Shown piece after piece: positions 7,362-8,541 of a DNA stretch of 8,541 nt. Positions within the stretch are counted from its first letter, which is position 1; every line of letters starts with the position of its first letter. The stretch is from Ruminococcus sp. (GTDB lineage: Bacteria; Bacillota; Clostridia; Oscillospirales; Acutalibacteraceae): the NCBI GenBank assembly GCA_017502425.1, contig JAFVVB010000210.1:1-8541 (forward strand), written 5' to 3'. The notes under the pieces were generated by a model. It did no database searches and had not been told where the DNA came from. It saw nothing but the letters and a program-made list of their open reading frames with translations. Made by a program: the position numbers and the translations under genes.

Positions 7362-7526
7362 GCTGTGTAAAAATATGAAGTTTTATGCTTTTGCCGGTAA
7401 AATCAATAAACCTACGCTCATTATAGGGCTATCGTTAAACGACCGATTATAATATGATTCAAAACGATAGCGAAAGCTAATGTATCGTGCTATAATACTT
7501 ATGAAGTATATTTATTGGAAGTGTAA
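7359..7526. other. Non-coding gap with an inverted repeat and a lone extended -10
   Basis: I see no gene here. A perfect 9-bp inverted repeat GCTATCGTT (7428-7436) and AACGATAGC (7463-7471) encloses 26 A/T-rich bases. A TGCTATAAT extended -10 box (7488-7496) follows but has no good -35 box. Any transcript from it would run into the antisense of the recombinase fragment. Confidence 0.35.
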
Positions 7527-7724
7527 TTAAATGGACGAATTGCTAAAAGACTCTCCTTTACTAAAAAAGCACATATCTACTGTTGTGTGCCAGAGGGTCG
7601 TGGTCCATTTTATATTTAATATATCAAGCTCTTTGAGGGCAAACATAAAAGCACTAAGTGCATCTGCCTGATATAGTCTGCGTTCTCGCTTCCCCGATAA
7701 AATTTCATATCGGCTGTAAACTGC
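7527..7724 (-). pseudogene. C-terminal fragment resembling a large serine recombinase
   Basis: A 65-codon open stretch on the minus strand ends at TAA 7529-7527. It has no start codon of its own and is cut off upstream by an in-frame TAA at 7727-7725. The peptide contains KRERRLYQADALSAFMFALK, then WTTTLWHTTVD, and ends in SFSNSSI. The order 'F-x-x-x-L-K ... LW-x-x-x-VD ... G ... F-x-N-G-x-x-I-stop' resembles the extreme C-terminus of Tn4451/TnpX-type large serine recombinases common in clostridial mobile elements. That likeness is from memory of the family pattern and is moderate, since the catalytic domain is absent. The plus-strand 46-codon frame at 7531-7671 is probably only its shadow. 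Confidence 0.45.
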
Positions 7725-7783
7725 TTATAGTACACAGGTATTTTAAATGCGATTTGTAGTAAACTACTCAAGAGGAGGAGTAT

Positions 7784-8536
7784 ATGAGAGTTGTATTTCT
7801 TGCCGCAATCGGTGTCGGTACCGCTACGGTGTTTGGTTCTTTGCTGGGGTTCTGTTTCAAAAACATATCACATAAGTCTTCTGATATTGTTCTGTCTTTT
7901 GCTGCGGGAGTTATGCTTTCAGCTTCAATTTTGGGGCTGATATTACCTTCACTTGAGTATGGTGGTAAATACGGAATTCTTATAACTATAACAGGTATTT
8001 TTGTTGGAGCGATATGTCTTAATCTGATAGACAAACTGGTTCCTCATCTGCACAGGCTCACAGGAATAAGTACAGAATATAGACCAAATTCAAACACCAA
8101 CAAAGTATTGTTGTTTGTTATTGCTATTGCAATCCACAATCTTCCTGAAGGAATAGCTGCAGGTGTAGGCTTTGGTTCGGGTGACATATCTAAGTCACTT
8201 ATAATTGCAGGAGGTATTGCTCTACAAAACATCCCTGAAGGTATGGTTATCATCGGTCCTATGCTATCAGCAAAAATCAAACCATCAAGAACCTTCATAC
8301 TTGCATCTATTACGGGTTTTGTAGAAGTTATCGGGACACTAATCGGATACTTTGCGGTTAGCATTTCCACTGCAATACTTCCGTTTGCTCTGAGTTTTGC
8401 CGGAGGAACAATGCTCTATATTATCAGCGATGAAATGATACCCGAAACTCATGCTCATGGCAACGAGAGAGCTTCTACGTATGCCTTGCTAATTGGCTTT
8501 TGTTTAATGCTTTTAACGGATACTATCTTAAGTTGA
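7784..8536 (+). CDS. ZIP family metal transporter (ZupT/GufA type)
   Basis: A 250-residue polytopic membrane protein of the ZIP family, which moves divalent metals such as Zn, Fe or Mn into the cytoplasm. About eight hydrophobic segments can be followed. The family's metal-site motifs are in place: H118-NLPEG in transmembrane segment 4 and Q148-NIPEG in segment 5. The acidic DE pair at 216-217 and H223/H225 lie in the SDEMIPETHAHG stretch before the last helix. The short hydrophilic loop between segments 3 and 4 (about 95-106) lacks the long His-rich stretch of eukaryotic ZIPs. The length is normal for GufA/ZupT-like bacterial members. The start has a strong GGAGGAG site. The preceding GTAGT-AA-ACTAC inverted repeat (7756-7767) could be an operator but matches no metal-regulator box I can name. 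The metal is not predictable from the sequence alone. Confidence 0.92.
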   Translation: MRVVFLAAIGVGTATVFGSLLGFCFKNISHKSSDIVLSFAAGVMLSASILGLILPSLEYGGKYGILITITGIFVGAICLNLIDKLVPHLHRLTGISTEYRPNSNTNKVLLFVIAIAIHNLPEGIAAGVGFGSGDISKSLIIAGGIALQNIPEGMVIIGPMLSAKIKPSRTFILASITGFVEVIGTLIGYFAVSISTAILPFALSFAGGTMLYIISDEMIPETHAHGNERASTYALLIGFCLMLLTDTILS

Positions 8537-8541
8537 ATATA

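Noticed and set aside
4246..7490. A 13-nt match, TAATGTATCGTGC, at 4246-4258 and 7478-7490
   Set aside because: One shared 13-mer in an A/T-rich window of this size is about what chance gives, and the flanks do not match.
7531..7671. Plus-strand 46-codon frame beginning MDELLKDSPLLKKH with a weak GGAAG upstream
   Set aside because: Its second half is low-quality sequence, and the minus strand of the same bases gives a more protein-like reading with a recombinase-like tail. I treat it as a shadow, but with limited certainty.
7768..8370. Minus-strand open frames opposite the ZIP transporter
   Set aside because: They are antisense to a well-supported membrane protein and have no family motifs or ribosome binding sites.

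Overview
The window looks like a piece of chromosome from a low-to-moderate GC, Gram-positive anaerobe of the class Clostridia, most likely a Ruminococcus-like gut or rumen bacterium. Three things point there: a BaiCD/enoate-reductase-type Old Yellow Enzyme, a clostridial-style MetRS (PHIGN, KMSKS, C-terminal tRNA-binding domain), and a secreted protein ending in a type I dockerin of the 'IMDAT-IQRYLA' style typical of cellulosome-forming Ruminococcaceae. This placement is inferred from protein motifs only.

Left part (1-3835, minus strand): a housekeeping cluster read right to left. It starts with metG (methionyl-tRNA synthetase), which has its own extended -10 promoter and a leader of only about 45 nt. 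An intrinsic terminator follows, then a TatD-family metal-dependent hydrolase. Last is the 5' part of an NADH:flavin oxidoreductase that runs off the left edge and has a near-consensus promoter beginning just past the tatD stop.

Middle (3895-4062, plus strand): a near-consensus promoter, an initiator tRNA-fMet with encoded CCA, and a strong terminator, divergent from metG. The synthetase and one of its substrates therefore sit back to back.

Accessory part (4063-7780): a 946-residue secreted protein. It has a Sec signal peptide, a Cys/His-rich N-terminal domain of unknown type, a central domain that reads as an aerolysin/ETX-MTX2 beta-pore-forming fold, about three beta-sandwich modules and a C-terminal type I dockerin. 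This is the most interesting object in the window: a possible pore-forming toxin built to dock onto a cohesin scaffold. The gene is bracketed by two 64-nt hairpin repeats whose arms are identical and whose 18-nt loops are unrelated. The downstream copy contains the gene's stop codon and acts as its terminator. Downstream lies a broken C-terminal fragment that resembles a large serine recombinase, which suggests past mobile-element activity.

Right edge (7784-8536, plus strand): a complete ZIP-family metal transporter with HNLPEG and QNIPEG motifs.
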